A stretch of 64,000 bases of DNA from Bacteroidales bacterium (GTDB lineage: Bacteria > Bacteroidota > Bacteroidia > Bacteroidales > P3), in the NCBI GenBank assembly GCA_009785425.1, contig WQWI01000001.1:62001-126000 (forward strand), given 5' to 3'. The notes under the pieces are model-generated. The model made no database searches and was not told the origin of the DNA. It was given only the letters and a program-made list of their open reading frames with translations. Shown piece by piece: positions 37,145-46,480 of the stretch. The position numbers and the translations under genes are program-made. Numbering within the stretch: position 1 is the first letter of the stretch; every line of letters begins with the position of its first letter.

Positions 37145-38284
37145 TTACTCAACAACAAAAATGGAGCGAATTTCAATGTTAGGAGAATTGTAACTGTTAA
37201 AAGGGCTTTGCACCACTCCGTTTCTCCAAAGGCGAGCATTAACGAATGCGTTTTCTTCGCTTCCAATTACGTACACATCGTTGCCGACTACAAAAACAGA
37301 TCGAGTTCTTCCATCGTTGATTCTGTTAAACGGTAAATCTTGTACAATACTATTTTTCCAAAATCGAGGATGAAATCCTATTGAAGAAGATCCGTGCATA
37401 AAGCCCCCTGCCACATATACATCGCCATTGGACACGAAAACGGAGGTAGCACTTGTAGAAGGAGTTCCATAGATAAGGTTTTCTACGCCACTTCTCCAAA
37501 GAGTGGCAAATTCTCTAACATGTCCAACGACAAACACCTCGTTTTCATGTACAAAAACAGAGTTGGCGGCAGAACGAAATTCCGTAAGATGTTGCATTAC
37601 GCCATTTTTCCAAACAGTTGCTACGGTTCCTACATTTGCCTTTTCGACGGTTCCAGCCACATATACATTGCCATTGGCTACGAAAACAGAAGTCGCTGTC
37701 CCCCGATTGGAGGTATCGGTAAGATGTTGTGTTACGCCGTTTTTCCAAAGTGTTGGAATTCGGGAATATCTCGCAATAGGTACAGTACCTGACTCAAAAA
37801 CGAACATAACAGTATCCACTACTATGGTATGTCCTGCTACAAAAACATCGTTATTATACACAAGCACAGAATTGGCGCTTGTCCTCCATCCTCCACGACT
37901 TTCGCTGTCGGGAAGATATTGTGCTATACCGTTTTTCCAGAGCCTCGCAATCCCAGTCCCGAGCCCTTTGATTTCCTCCTCATGTCCAACAACAAAGACA
38001 TCGTTGCCAGATACAAAAACGGAAGTAGCCGCAGTCTGCCCTCCCTGTTTCCAATCTGTAAGATGTTGTATTACTCCATTTTTCCAAATTGCGGCAGCTT
38101 CTCCTCCTCTGTGAGGATCCGGATTCCGAATCGAACCAACTATATAGACATCGCCGGATCTTGGGCTGCCTAACCGCCATGTAGTGTCAAGGTTATCTCT
38201 ATTGTAATACCCTTCATCGCTACAACTTGTAATAGCAAACATCATTGCCATCAAAATTAAATAATTTATTGCGTTTTTTTTCAT
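37145..38284 (-). CDS. Lipoprotein with about seven 'WKNGV.QHLT...SVFV.GNDVYVAG' repeats (beta-propeller-like)
   Basis: Lipobox MKKNAINYLILMAMMFAITSCSDEG; tandem units such as ARLWKNGIAQYLPDSESRGGWRTSANSVLVYNNDVFVAGH. Confidence 0.7.
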   Translation of the reverse strand: MKKNAINYLILMAMMFAITSCSDEGYYNRDNLDTTWRLGSPRSGDVYIVGSIRNPDPHRGGEAAAIWKNGVIQHLTDWKQGGQTAATSVFVSGNDVFVVGHEEEIKGLGTGIARLWKNGIAQYLPDSESRGGWRTSANSVLVYNNDVFVAGHTIVVDTVMFVFESGTVPIARYSRIPTLWKNGVTQHLTDTSNRGTATSVFVANGNVYVAGTVEKANVGTVATVWKNGVMQHLTEFRSAANSVFVHENEVFVVGHVREFATLWRSGVENLIYGTPSTSATSVFVSNGDVYVAGGFMHGSSSIGFHPRFWKNSIVQDLPFNRINDGRTRSVFVVGNDVYVIGSEENAFVNARLWRNGVVQSPFNSYNSPNIEIRSIFVVE

Positions 38285-38321
38285 TGTAATGCTATTTATG
38301 ATTATTAAAACTTGTGAATTA

Positions 38322-39392
38322 TTACTCAACGACAAAGACAGAATTAGCCTCTACCAATCTACTATGCAGACCACCGGTAAGATGTTGTATTATGCCATTT
38401 TTCCAAAGTACAGCTGTACTATGCCCTTGACCCAAAGAGTCTGTAAATTCTGTACGTCCCACTACATACACATCATTACCACGCACGAAAACAGAATTAG
38501 CTACCGATCTTTCTGCTCCGGCAAGATCAAGATTTTGTATGATACCGTTTTTCCAAAGCCTCGCATACCGCAAATCTTCATGTCCCGCAACGTACACATC
38601 ACTGCCTGATACAAAAACAGAATTAGCTTCTGCCCAAGTAGTCCCATCGTTTAGGATTTGTGCTACGCCATTTTTCCACAGTACAGCAAATTCACCTACA
38701 CTTCCAGCGACATAAACATCATTGTCAACAACAAAAACAGAGTTTGCCGACACCCATCTATCCCACAAACCGTCGGTACGATGTTGTACCATACCGTTTC
38801 TCCAAAATACAGCAGTAATATACGCCAGACCGGAGGGGTATCTGAATATTCTATGACCCACTACATAGACGTCATCATTGTATACAAAAACGGAATTAAC
38901 GAATGAGTTTTCAGCATCTTCAAGCTCTTGCACTACTCCGTTTTTCCAAAGTCTTGCAAAACGTCCTTCACTCCCGGTTACAAACACATCACCACCGGAA
39001 ACAAAAATGGAATTTACTTCGGCATTATTAGGATTGGTTTGGTCATTGAAATGCTGAGCAACACCATTTTTCCAAACCGTGGCAAGTTGTGGTCTGTCCC
39101 GAAGAACGGTTCCTGCCACATATACATCGTTGCCATACACAAAAACAGAACTAGTTAAGTTCTGCGATGCAGATAAAAACCAATGCGTATCGGTAAGATA
39201 TTGTACGACACCATTTTTCCAGACCACAACATTAGCGTCATCGCGCCCTACCACAAATACATCACCCGATCTTGGGCTACCTAGTCTCCAAGTTGTATCA
39301 ATTCTATTTGGATCGTCGTGCCCACTATTACAGCCTGTATTAGCAAATACTATTGTTATCAAAATTAAATAATTTGTTAGATTTTTTTTCAT
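38322..39392 (-). CDS. Paralogous lipoprotein with 'WKNGV' repeats
   Basis: Lipobox MKKNLTNYLILITIVFANTGCNSG; same N-terminus (DTTWRLGSPRSGDVFVVG) and repeat as the adjacent gene. Confidence 0.7.
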   Translation of the reverse strand: MKKNLTNYLILITIVFANTGCNSGHDDPNRIDTTWRLGSPRSGDVFVVGRDDANVVVWKNGVVQYLTDTHWFLSASQNLTSSVFVYGNDVYVAGTVLRDRPQLATVWKNGVAQHFNDQTNPNNAEVNSIFVSGGDVFVTGSEGRFARLWKNGVVQELEDAENSFVNSVFVYNDDVYVVGHRIFRYPSGLAYITAVFWRNGMVQHRTDGLWDRWVSANSVFVVDNDVYVAGSVGEFAVLWKNGVAQILNDGTTWAEANSVFVSGSDVYVAGHEDLRYARLWKNGIIQNLDLAGAERSVANSVFVRGNDVYVVGRTEFTDSLGQGHSTAVLWKNGIIQHLTGGLHSRLVEANSVFVVE

Positions 39393-39652
39393 TGTTTTTT
39401 TTGTTTTTTGTTTATATTATTTCGATTTTGGCAATAAAAAAGCGTGCGAATGACTGTACGCTGAAAGGTTTTCCACAACCCGAAATATACACAACCAAAC
39501 GCACACAGAAATGTGCATTTAGCCCAATGTATATTCTAATCTTGAAACTTGTGGAAATTTTTCAGCAATTAGGCATTAAGCGACACAAAGATACAAAAAA
39601 AAATGATCAATTAAAAAAAAAAACCGTATCTTTGCGGAAAAATCACATCAAA

Positions 39653-39883
39653 ATGACACAGATAGTATTAAAAGAAGGCATTGACAATATGCAAATGAGC
39701 GTATTGATGGGACTTTTTGATTCGTGGAATGTGAGAGCAGAAGTAACGGCTGAAAAAAAAGTCGAAAGCAAAAGCTTTTCTCAGCGTTTTACAAAAACTC
39801 GCGGTATGTGGAAAGATTATGATATTGATGCAAAACAATTGCGTCGAGATGCTTGGGGAACAGAAAAACTGACACCTCAATGA
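39653..39883 (+). CDS. Small antitoxin-like protein upstream of a PIN-domain remnant
   Basis: 76 aa MTQIVLKEGIDNMQMSVLMGLFDSWNVRAEVTAEKK...; TATCTTTG promoter at 39627; ATGA overlap with the following short PIN-like ORF. Upstream ORF extension to 39353 rejected. Confidence 0.5.
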   Translation: MTQIVLKEGIDNMQMSVLMGLFDSWNVRAEVTAEKKVESKSFSQRFTKTRGMWKDYDIDAKQLRRDAWGTEKLTPQ

Positions 39884-39972
39884 CACTTTTAGATACAAAT
39901 ATCTTTATTGAAATTTATCGTGGCAAAGATTTTTCATATATTCCAAACTTAAAACTGTATCAATGGGAATAG
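39880..39972 (+). pseudogene. Truncated VapC-like PIN domain (30 codons)
   Basis: MTLLDTNIFIEIYRGKDFSYIPNLKLYQWE*: PIN N-terminal motif LLDTNIFIE; stops 10 nt into the LD-carboxypeptidase ORF. Confidence 0.6.
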
Positions 39973-40886
39973 TTCCAAAATTCCTACAAAAAAACGACAC
40001 AGTAGCACTCGTTTGCACAGCACGAAAAATTGAACATTCGCTGGTTGAAAATGCTCGAAAACACTTTGAAAGCTGGGGATTTCAAGTAATCGTTGGCGAA
40101 TCGGCAACGGCAGAGTATTTTCAATATTCGGGTGATGATGAACTGCGAGCGAGAGATTTTCAAACACAGTTGGACAACCCAAATGTCAAGGCGATTATTT
40201 GCCTGCGTGGAGGTTTTGGAACGGCTCGAATTGTTGACCGATTAAATTTTTCCGAGTTTGTGAAACATCCGAAATGGATTGTCGGTTATAGCGATGTAAC
40301 GGTTATTCAGAATCACGTTTTGAAAAATTTTGGTGTTGCTTCGCTTCATGCCGAAATGCCGTTGAAATTTCCAATTTTTGGCACGGATTACAAATCCGCG
40401 CCAGCGAACGAAAGCTTGGAAGCCTTTAAAAATGCGCTTTTCGGAACATTCGAACCGTTTTGTCTTCAACCGAACTCGCTTAATAAATTTGGTTCGGCAA
40501 AAGCCGAGTTGGTCGGTGGAAATTTGGCAATTTTGTGTAGTTTGTTGAGAAGTTCATCCGAAATAGATACCGAAGGAAAAATCTTGTTTTTGGAAGATGT
40601 CGGCGAATATCTTTACGCTATTGACCGAATGATGATGACCTTGAAACGTGCAGGAAAACTTGAAAAATTAGTCGGCTTGGCGGTTGGTCAGTTTACAAAC
40701 TTGAAAGACAACGAAGCTTCGTTCGGAAAAACCGCTTACGAAATTGTTGCCGAACATGTTGTCGATTACGATTATCCTGTGATTTTCGATATTCCGGCGG
40801 GACATTGTGAAATCAACAAAGCACTGGTTTTTGGTGGAATTTATACAATGAATGTGTCAGAAAAATTTGCGATAATGTGCCTGTAG
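39963..40886 (+). CDS. LD-carboxypeptidase (S66/MccF-like family)
   Basis: PKFLQKNDTVALVCTARKIEHSLVENARKHFESWGFQVIVGESA...IICLRGGFGTARIVDRLNF...WIVGYSDVTVIQNHVL...LVGGNLAILCSLL. Confidence 0.92.
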   Translation: MGIVPKFLQKNDTVALVCTARKIEHSLVENARKHFESWGFQVIVGESATAEYFQYSGDDELRARDFQTQLDNPNVKAIICLRGGFGTARIVDRLNFSEFVKHPKWIVGYSDVTVIQNHVLKNFGVASLHAEMPLKFPIFGTDYKSAPANESLEAFKNALFGTFEPFCLQPNSLNKFGSAKAELVGGNLAILCSLLRSSSEIDTEGKILFLEDVGEYLYAIDRMMMTLKRAGKLEKLVGLAVGQFTNLKDNEASFGKTAYEIVAEHVVDYDYPVIFDIPAGHCEINKALVFGGIYTMNVSEKFAIMCL

Positions 40887-40910
40887 GGGCGTATTGCAAT
40901 ATGCCCCTAC
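40883..40910. repeat. GTAGGGGC palindrome between convergent genes; carries both stop codons
   Basis: gtaggggcgtattgcaatatgcccctac; TAG at 40884-40886 (+) and TAG at 40909-40907 (-). Confidence 0.92.
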
Positions 40911-41803
40911 AGGTATTGAAATGTCTTTTCGGGGTTCGATTTCAAATCGTAAACATGTTGCTTCAAAAGTTCTGCCCATTTTCGATCGTTGAAACGTTTG
41001 TCGAAGGTAGAGTAGGGAATAGGCTTTCCGAAGATTATTTGAATTGGTTTTCCTTCGAAGTTGAACATCTCGTCCACTAAAAACAATTGCTCGATATTGA
41101 ACTTTATGCCTAATTTTTTTCGCCAATATGCCCAGTTGTAGAAACGGTTGGAATTGCGTGCATCAATGTAGGTTGGAATGATGTCGCGTTGATTTTTTCG
41201 TGCCTGTGTGATAACCGTGCTTTTCCAGTCCAAGTCACGAATTTCTTTGTTTTTTTGTCGGCGTGAACATAATCCTGCCGGGAAAAACAAAATCAAACGG
41301 TCGCTTGCAAAAGCGTCAGTCAAGTTTTTGCTGTTTGGTGAATTTTTACCGTATTTATTAATTCCGACAAATACCGGTTGTAGATTAACCAACAGTGTCA
41401 AAACATCATTGACAGGAAACAACACATCGGGTCGGATTTGCCCAACTGTGCTGATCAAAGCAACGCCGTCTAATCCGCCGAGCGGGTGGTTTGCAGAAAT
41501 CAAAAATCGTCCATCCCTCGTGATATATTCTGTCCCCTCAAGAGTTAATTGCGGATTAAATCTTTTCACAACTTGTGTAGCAAAATCAACACCGTGAACA
41601 TCACGATTGATGTGCATAAACTCGTTCACTTGGTCAACATGCAACAATCTGCTCAACCAATTATATACAAATCTTGGCAGGATTTTTGCAAGTTTCGGAC
41701 TTTTTGATGCGATAAATTTTTTGAGATCTATATGGGGTGTTGACACGGTTTTAAGTTTGATTGGTTTGGCAGTTACAAAGATACGAAAAATTTGTAAATT
41801 CAA
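40907..41803 (-). CDS. Lysophospholipid acyltransferase-like (PlsC-type) protein
   Basis: RFLISANHPLGGLDGVALISTVG (HxxxxD), LILFFPAGLCSRRQKNKEIRDLDWKSTVITQARKNQRDIIPTYIDARNSNRFYNWA. True start probably downstream of 41803: a reverse TATCTTTG motif sits at 41776-41783 inside the ORF. Confidence 0.8.
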   Translation of the reverse strand: MNLQIFRIFVTAKPIKLKTVSTPHIDLKKFIASKSPKLAKILPRFVYNWLSRLLHVDQVNEFMHINRDVHGVDFATQVVKRFNPQLTLEGTEYITRDGRFLISANHPLGGLDGVALISTVGQIRPDVLFPVNDVLTLLVNLQPVFVGINKYGKNSPNSKNLTDAFASDRLILFFPAGLCSRRQKNKEIRDLDWKSTVITQARKNQRDIIPTYIDARNSNRFYNWAYWRKKLGIKFNIEQLFLVDEMFNFEGKPIQIIFGKPIPYSTFDKRFNDRKWAELLKQHVYDLKSNPEKTFQYL

Positions 41804-41879
41804 AAAAAAGTTGAAATTTTAACACTTTTTAAGTTTTTTATTCGGGATTTTTCGTGTAACTTTGCAGAAAAATTGAGAT

Positions 41880-42719
41880 ATGCAAAATCTTACACCAGTG
41901 AGCAAAGGCGAAGTTGCTATTTATCAGCCTGATAATTCCATTCATTTGGAAGTTTTAACGGATCAGGAAACCGTTTGGCTTACGCAGGCACAGATGGTAA
42001 TGCTTTTCAATAGAGACAAGTCTGTAATATCAAGACACATAAGAAATATTTTTGACGAGAGCGAGTTGGAAAAAGAAGCAACTGTTGCATATTTTGCAAC
42101 AGTTCAAAATGAAAAAGGCAGACAAGTAGAACGTTTGCTTGAGTACTATAATCTTGATCTTATCATATCCATTGGATATCGTGTAAAATCCAAGCAGGGC
42201 ATTCTGTTTCGTCAATGGGCTACACGAGTTTTGAAAGAGTACATCATCAAAGGTTATGCCATTAATCAACGCCTCGAACGCATTGAAGAACGAATATCAA
42301 ATACGGAACACCAAATAAACTTCTTTGTAAAAACAGCACTTCCACCTGTCGAAGGAATTTTCTATGACGGACAAGTTTTCGATGCTTATGCTTTTGTCTC
42401 CGACTTGATAAAATCTGCGAAAAAATCTATAATTCTGATAGATAATTATGTTGATGAATCCGTATTGTTGCTACTTTCCAAACGCAAAAAAAATGTATCG
42501 GCAAAAATTCTAACAGCAAATTTTAATCAAAGTTTGAAACAAGATTTATCCAAGTACAACGCCCAATATTCACCAATAAAAATAGAAAAATTCACAAAAT
42601 CGCACGACCGTTTTTTAATTATTGATGATACGCAGATATATCACATAGGAGCATCGCTAAAGGATTTGGGCAAAAAATGGTTTGCGTTTTCGAAAATGAA
42701 GCAGTTGCCACTATCATAG
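41880..42719 (+). CDS. RhuM family protein with C-terminal PLD-like domain
   Basis: EVLTDQETVWLTQAQMVMLFNRDKSVISRHIRNIFDESELEKEATVAYFATVQNEKGRQVERLLEYYNLDLIISIGYRVKSKQGILFRQWAT; C-terminal SKKSIILIDNYVDESVL...KSHDRFLIIDDTQIYHIGASLKDLGKKWFAFSK. Confidence 0.82.
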   Translation: MQNLTPVSKGEVAIYQPDNSIHLEVLTDQETVWLTQAQMVMLFNRDKSVISRHIRNIFDESELEKEATVAYFATVQNEKGRQVERLLEYYNLDLIISIGYRVKSKQGILFRQWATRVLKEYIIKGYAINQRLERIEERISNTEHQINFFVKTALPPVEGIFYDGQVFDAYAFVSDLIKSAKKSIILIDNYVDESVLLLLSKRKKNVSAKILTANFNQSLKQDLSKYNAQYSPIKIEKFTKSHDRFLIIDDTQIYHIGASLKDLGKKWFAFSKMKQLPLS

Positions 42720-42720
42720 A

Positions 42721-44568
42721 TTAAAACGACCATAGCAGTGGCAACACGAATATCATTACAAGTGCAAAAATAAGCTGCAGCGGCAAGCCCACTTTGACGT
42801 AATCCATAAACGAGTAACGCCCTGCCGACATGACCAAAGCATTGGGTGGCGTGGAAAACGGACTTGCAAAACACATACTTGCCGCAACGCAAACCGCAAA
42901 CAAAAACGGATACGGACTTACGCCAAGCTCTAATGCCGAACGCACGGCTATTGGAGCAAAAAGTACGGCTGTTGCTGTATTACTGATAAACATCGTGAGT
43001 ATTGAAGTGGCTATATAAATTCCCGCCAAAAGAGCCAATGGGCCGTAACTTCCTAAATTACCGACTAATGTTTCGGCAATGACTTCGGTAATCCCCGTTT
43101 TTTCAAACGCTATCGACATTGGTAGCATAGCCCCAATCAGGACAACCACTTCCCAATTAATGGTTTTGTAGGCTTCCTCAACGTTGCGAAAACACTTTGT
43201 AAGTATCATGCCCATTGCCGCTAAAAGCACGGCAATAACCGGAGGAACTATATTGAATGCAAGCATTGCAACCATTGCAAGCATAATAGTAGCAGCGATC
43301 GGAGCTTTTTCGTCAAACGTAACTTTTGAAGCTTCAACTTGTGGCTCGCCTATGACAACCCACTCAGATGTTTTATGTTTTAAGTTTGCAATATCACTCC
43401 ATTTGCCTTGAGCTAAAAGTATGTCTCCGGCTTGTATTTTTTCGTTTCCTACATCTTGTACAATATAGTCTTTTTTACGGTGAATCCCTAAGATGTTCAC
43501 TTTTCGATTTTCACGAAAACCGCATGCTTTCACAGGTTGGCCGATGAGTTGCGAATCAAAAAGCACCACGAGTTCGACAATTCCGATTTCGTCAAATCGG
43601 TTTTTACCGCCAAAGGTGGGCTGTGCATCGTCTTTTGACTCATCTAACATGTATGATTTCGTTTCGGTTATGAAGTTCCGAATTTGTTTGAAAGATCCGG
43701 AAAGATACAGCACATCATTTTCCAAAACAATTGTATCGGGACCAACTTGTTTTTGCTCAACTGTTCGCAAAAGCGGATTCAAACCGGCAGAACGACGTCG
43801 CAATTCCAAAACATTCAGATTGTATTTTTTCGGAAGTTCCAAATCTCGCATCATTTGTCCAATCAACGTAGAACCTCGAACTGCCCGCACACGAACTAAA
43901 TTTTGATACAATTGATATTCGTTCGCCAAATCTTTGAGAGATTTTGATTTTTGAATATCGCTCTCACTTTCGGTTTTGTCTAATAATTTGCTGAGCGGAA
44001 GCAGTACGGCTATACCGATCGTCATGGTAATTAAACCGATTGGCAAAAATGAGAAAAACCTAAGCCCATCAAAACCGGCATCTCGCAATGCTCCGTCAAT
44101 GACTAGATTTGCAGGTGTTCCAATTAAGGTAAGCATCGCTCCCAAAGTACTTGCAAAAGCCAAGGGCATTAGAAAACGACTTGGACTTAGTTTTGCGGCA
44201 ATGGCTAAACTTATCACAATCGGCATCATCATGGCTACCGTGCCGGTATTACTCACAAAACCTCCGATAACACCGGTAATCAGCATAATCAGAATAAATA
44301 ATTTGGTTTGATTGTCGCCTGCCAAATTTAAAATCTTCCGACTGATAACGTTAGCCAAACCGGTTCTGAAAATCCCTCCACCAACGATAAACAGTCCGAT
44401 CATCATAATCACAATGGGATTTGAGAAGCCGGAAAGAGCTTCGGTAGGTGTTAATATTCCAAACAGTACTAAAGAAATAAGCATCAGCAATGCCACCAAG
44501 TCCGAACGAAGTCTCCCGCTTATAAAAAGTGCGATAGTCACAAACAATATGGCAAGAGTGATGGTCAT
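42721..44568 (-). CDS. SLC13 (DASS) family permease with TrkA-C domains
   Basis: Repeated TM segments, GFVSNTGTVAMMMPIVISLA, FISNTATAVLFAPIAV; central RCK_C-like segments. Confidence 0.9.
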   Translation of the reverse strand: MTITLAILFVTIALFISGRLRSDLVALLMLISLVLFGILTPTEALSGFSNPIVIMMIGLFIVGGGIFRTGLANVISRKILNLAGDNQTKLFILIMLITGVIGGFVSNTGTVAMMMPIVISLAIAAKLSPSRFLMPLAFASTLGAMLTLIGTPANLVIDGALRDAGFDGLRFFSFLPIGLITMTIGIAVLLPLSKLLDKTESESDIQKSKSLKDLANEYQLYQNLVRVRAVRGSTLIGQMMRDLELPKKYNLNVLELRRRSAGLNPLLRTVEQKQVGPDTIVLENDVLYLSGSFKQIRNFITETKSYMLDESKDDAQPTFGGKNRFDEIGIVELVVLFDSQLIGQPVKACGFRENRKVNILGIHRKKDYIVQDVGNEKIQAGDILLAQGKWSDIANLKHKTSEWVVIGEPQVEASKVTFDEKAPIAATIMLAMVAMLAFNIVPPVIAVLLAAMGMILTKCFRNVEEAYKTINWEVVVLIGAMLPMSIAFEKTGITEVIAETLVGNLGSYGPLALLAGIYIATSILTMFISNTATAVLFAPIAVRSALELGVSPYPFLFAVCVAASMCFASPFSTPPNALVMSAGRYSFMDYVKVGLPLQLIFALVMIFVLPLLWSF

Positions 44569-44607
44569 GGATTTTCAAATTTTTTTGCAAAAATACGAAA
44601 AAAATTG

Positions 44608-44615
44608 TATCTTTG
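44608..44615 (+). promoter_or_regulatory. TATCTTTG promoter element for ffh
   Basis: ttgTATCTTTGcaag 21 nt upstream of the ffh ATG. Confidence 0.6.
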
Positions 44616-44636
44616 CAAGTTAAAAATCGACATACC

Positions 44637-45971
44637 ATGTTTCAAAATTTATCCGATAGATTAGACAGAGCATTTAAGGTGCTAAAAGGCGAAGGAAAAA
44701 TCACCGAAATCAATGTTGCAGAAACGTTGAAAGAAGTTCGCAAAGCATTGTTGGATGCCGACGTGAGCTACAAAATCGCCAAGCAATTTACTGAAGATGT
44801 TAAGCAAAAAGCACTTGGACAAAACGTGCTTACGGCTGTTTCGCCAAGTCAGTTGATGATCAAAGTCGTTCATGACGAATTGGCTGAATTGATGGGTAGT
44901 AAAGCCGTTGAGATAAATCTCAAGGGTAGTCCGTCGATCATTTTGATGTCGGGTTTGCAAGGTTCCGGAAAAACCACGCATACTGCGAAATTAGCGAGCT
45001 TCATCAAATCCAAAAAAGGTCGCACGGTATTGATGGTGGCTTGCGACGTGTATCGTCCTGCGGCGATCAATCAGTTGCACGTGCTTGGCGAACAAATTGG
45101 TGTGGAAGTTTTTTCAGACGAAAATGAAAAAGATCCGGTAAAAATCGCAAAAAAAGCAATTGCTTACGCTAAGGAAAAAAATATCCAAACGGTTATTGTC
45201 GATACAGCCGGACGTTTAGCGATTGACGATGCGATGATGGACGAAATTTCAGCCATCAAAAAAGCAATAAATCCGCAGGAAACTCTGTTTGTGGTGGATT
45301 CCATGACGGGGCAAGATGCGGTGAATACGGCAAAAGCGTTTCACGATAGACTGAATTACGAAGGTGTAATTCTTACAAAATTAGACGGTGATACGCGTGG
45401 TGGTGCGGCTCTAACGATTCGTTCGGTGGTCAATGTTCCGATAAAGTTTGTTGGTATTGGCGAAAAAATGGAGGCTCTGGATGTGTTTCATCCTGAGCGA
45501 ATGGCGGACAGAATCTTGGGAATGGGCGATATTGTTTCGCTCGTGGAAAAAGCACAAGAGCAGTTCGATGAAAAAGAAGCCCAGCGTTTGAGTAAAAAAA
45601 TTCATCAAAATACATTTGACTTTAACGATTTCTACAAGCAAATCCAGCAAATCAAAAAAATGGGTAACGTGAAAGATTTGATGGGCATGATTCCTGGTAT
45701 GAGCAAGGCTATGAAAGACGTTGAGGTCGGTGATGATGCGTTCAAAAATATTGAAGCCATTATTCAATCCATGACACCGAAAGAACGTGAGAATCCGAGT
45801 CTTTTGAACGGACAGCGTCGCAAGCGTCTCGCGGACGGAAGCGGAACAAACATCGTGGAAGTTAACAAGCTCATCAAACAAGTCGGCGACATGCAAAAGA
45901 TGATGAAATCTATGTCGGGCGGGAAAGGTATGGCGATGATGAATGCCATGATGGCGAAAGGGAAACGGTAG
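44637..45971 (+). CDS. ffh: Signal recognition particle protein Ffh
   Basis: MFQNLSDRLDRAFKVLKGEGKITEINVAETLKEVRKALLDADVSYKIAKQF; GLQGSGKTTHTAKLA; VDTAGRLAIDDAMM; Met-rich M domain; TATCTTTG at 44608. Confidence 0.96.
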   Translation: MFQNLSDRLDRAFKVLKGEGKITEINVAETLKEVRKALLDADVSYKIAKQFTEDVKQKALGQNVLTAVSPSQLMIKVVHDELAELMGSKAVEINLKGSPSIILMSGLQGSGKTTHTAKLASFIKSKKGRTVLMVACDVYRPAAINQLHVLGEQIGVEVFSDENEKDPVKIAKKAIAYAKEKNIQTVIVDTAGRLAIDDAMMDEISAIKKAINPQETLFVVDSMTGQDAVNTAKAFHDRLNYEGVILTKLDGDTRGGAALTIRSVVNVPIKFVGIGEKMEALDVFHPERMADRILGMGDIVSLVEKAQEQFDEKEAQRLSKKIHQNTFDFNDFYKQIQQIKKMGNVKDLMGMIPGMSKAMKDVEVGDDAFKNIEAIIQSMTPKERENPSLLNGQRRKRLADGSGTNIVEVNKLIKQVGDMQKMMKSMSGGKGMAMMNAMMAKGKR

Positions 45972-46010
45972 GGGCGGGGTTCGCTCTCGCCTCCAATGTC
46001 GTTCAGTTAA

Positions 46011-46410
46011 GGCTGAAAGCCTTGTTACCATTAGCATCGGGCAACGCCCTATGTGTTGGATTTGCTTCGAGCCCTGAAAGGGCGACATCGTCATGTGGCT
46101 GTTGCGCAACTACCGTTTCTATAGCACGGGGATTCCTCGACTTCGCACACTACGTGTGCTTTGCTCGGAATGACGGCGTTTTGCAAAGAGTGAGATGTAG
46201 AGAGGTTTTAGCGGCAAAGCCGCTAAAACCTCTCTACATCTTTTCCTAGTATGACCTTCCGTCATGTCGAGCGAAGCGAAGCGGAGTCGAGACATCTCCT
46301 TGCTTTGTAGTTGTGCAACAGCCACGTCATTATTATGCCCTTTCAGGGCTCGAATGGTACAGGGCAAATCCAACACACTGTGCTATTGATTATGGGCTTT
46401 CAGCCCAAAC
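46011..46410. repeat. Nested inverted-repeat cluster downstream of ffh
   Basis: Outer arms tgttggatttgc..cgagccctgaaagggc...gtggctgttgcgcaac / gtgcaacagccac...gccctttcagggctcg...gcaaatccaaca; inner elements and a perfect 23-bp hairpin. Confidence 0.85.
46193..46241. terminator. Strong hairpin (23-bp perfect arms, AAA loop) followed by T run
   Basis: agatgtagagaggttttagcggc-aaa-gccgctaaaacctctctacatct then ttt. Confidence 0.6.
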
Positions 46411-46480
46411 TATGTAGCCCCACAACTTTTACTGGTGAGCCCCAAAAGCCTTAACTTAACTGAGCGTCACAGCTACACTG

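Noticed and set aside
39353-39652. N-terminal extension of the 176-aa ORF
   Set aside because: Lies upstream of a TATCTTTG promoter motif and spans A/T-rich non-coding DNA; start at 39653 preferred.
46119-46376. 85-aa minus-strand ORF downstream of ffh
   Set aside because: Entirely composed of nested palindromes ([25 protein letters not shown]).
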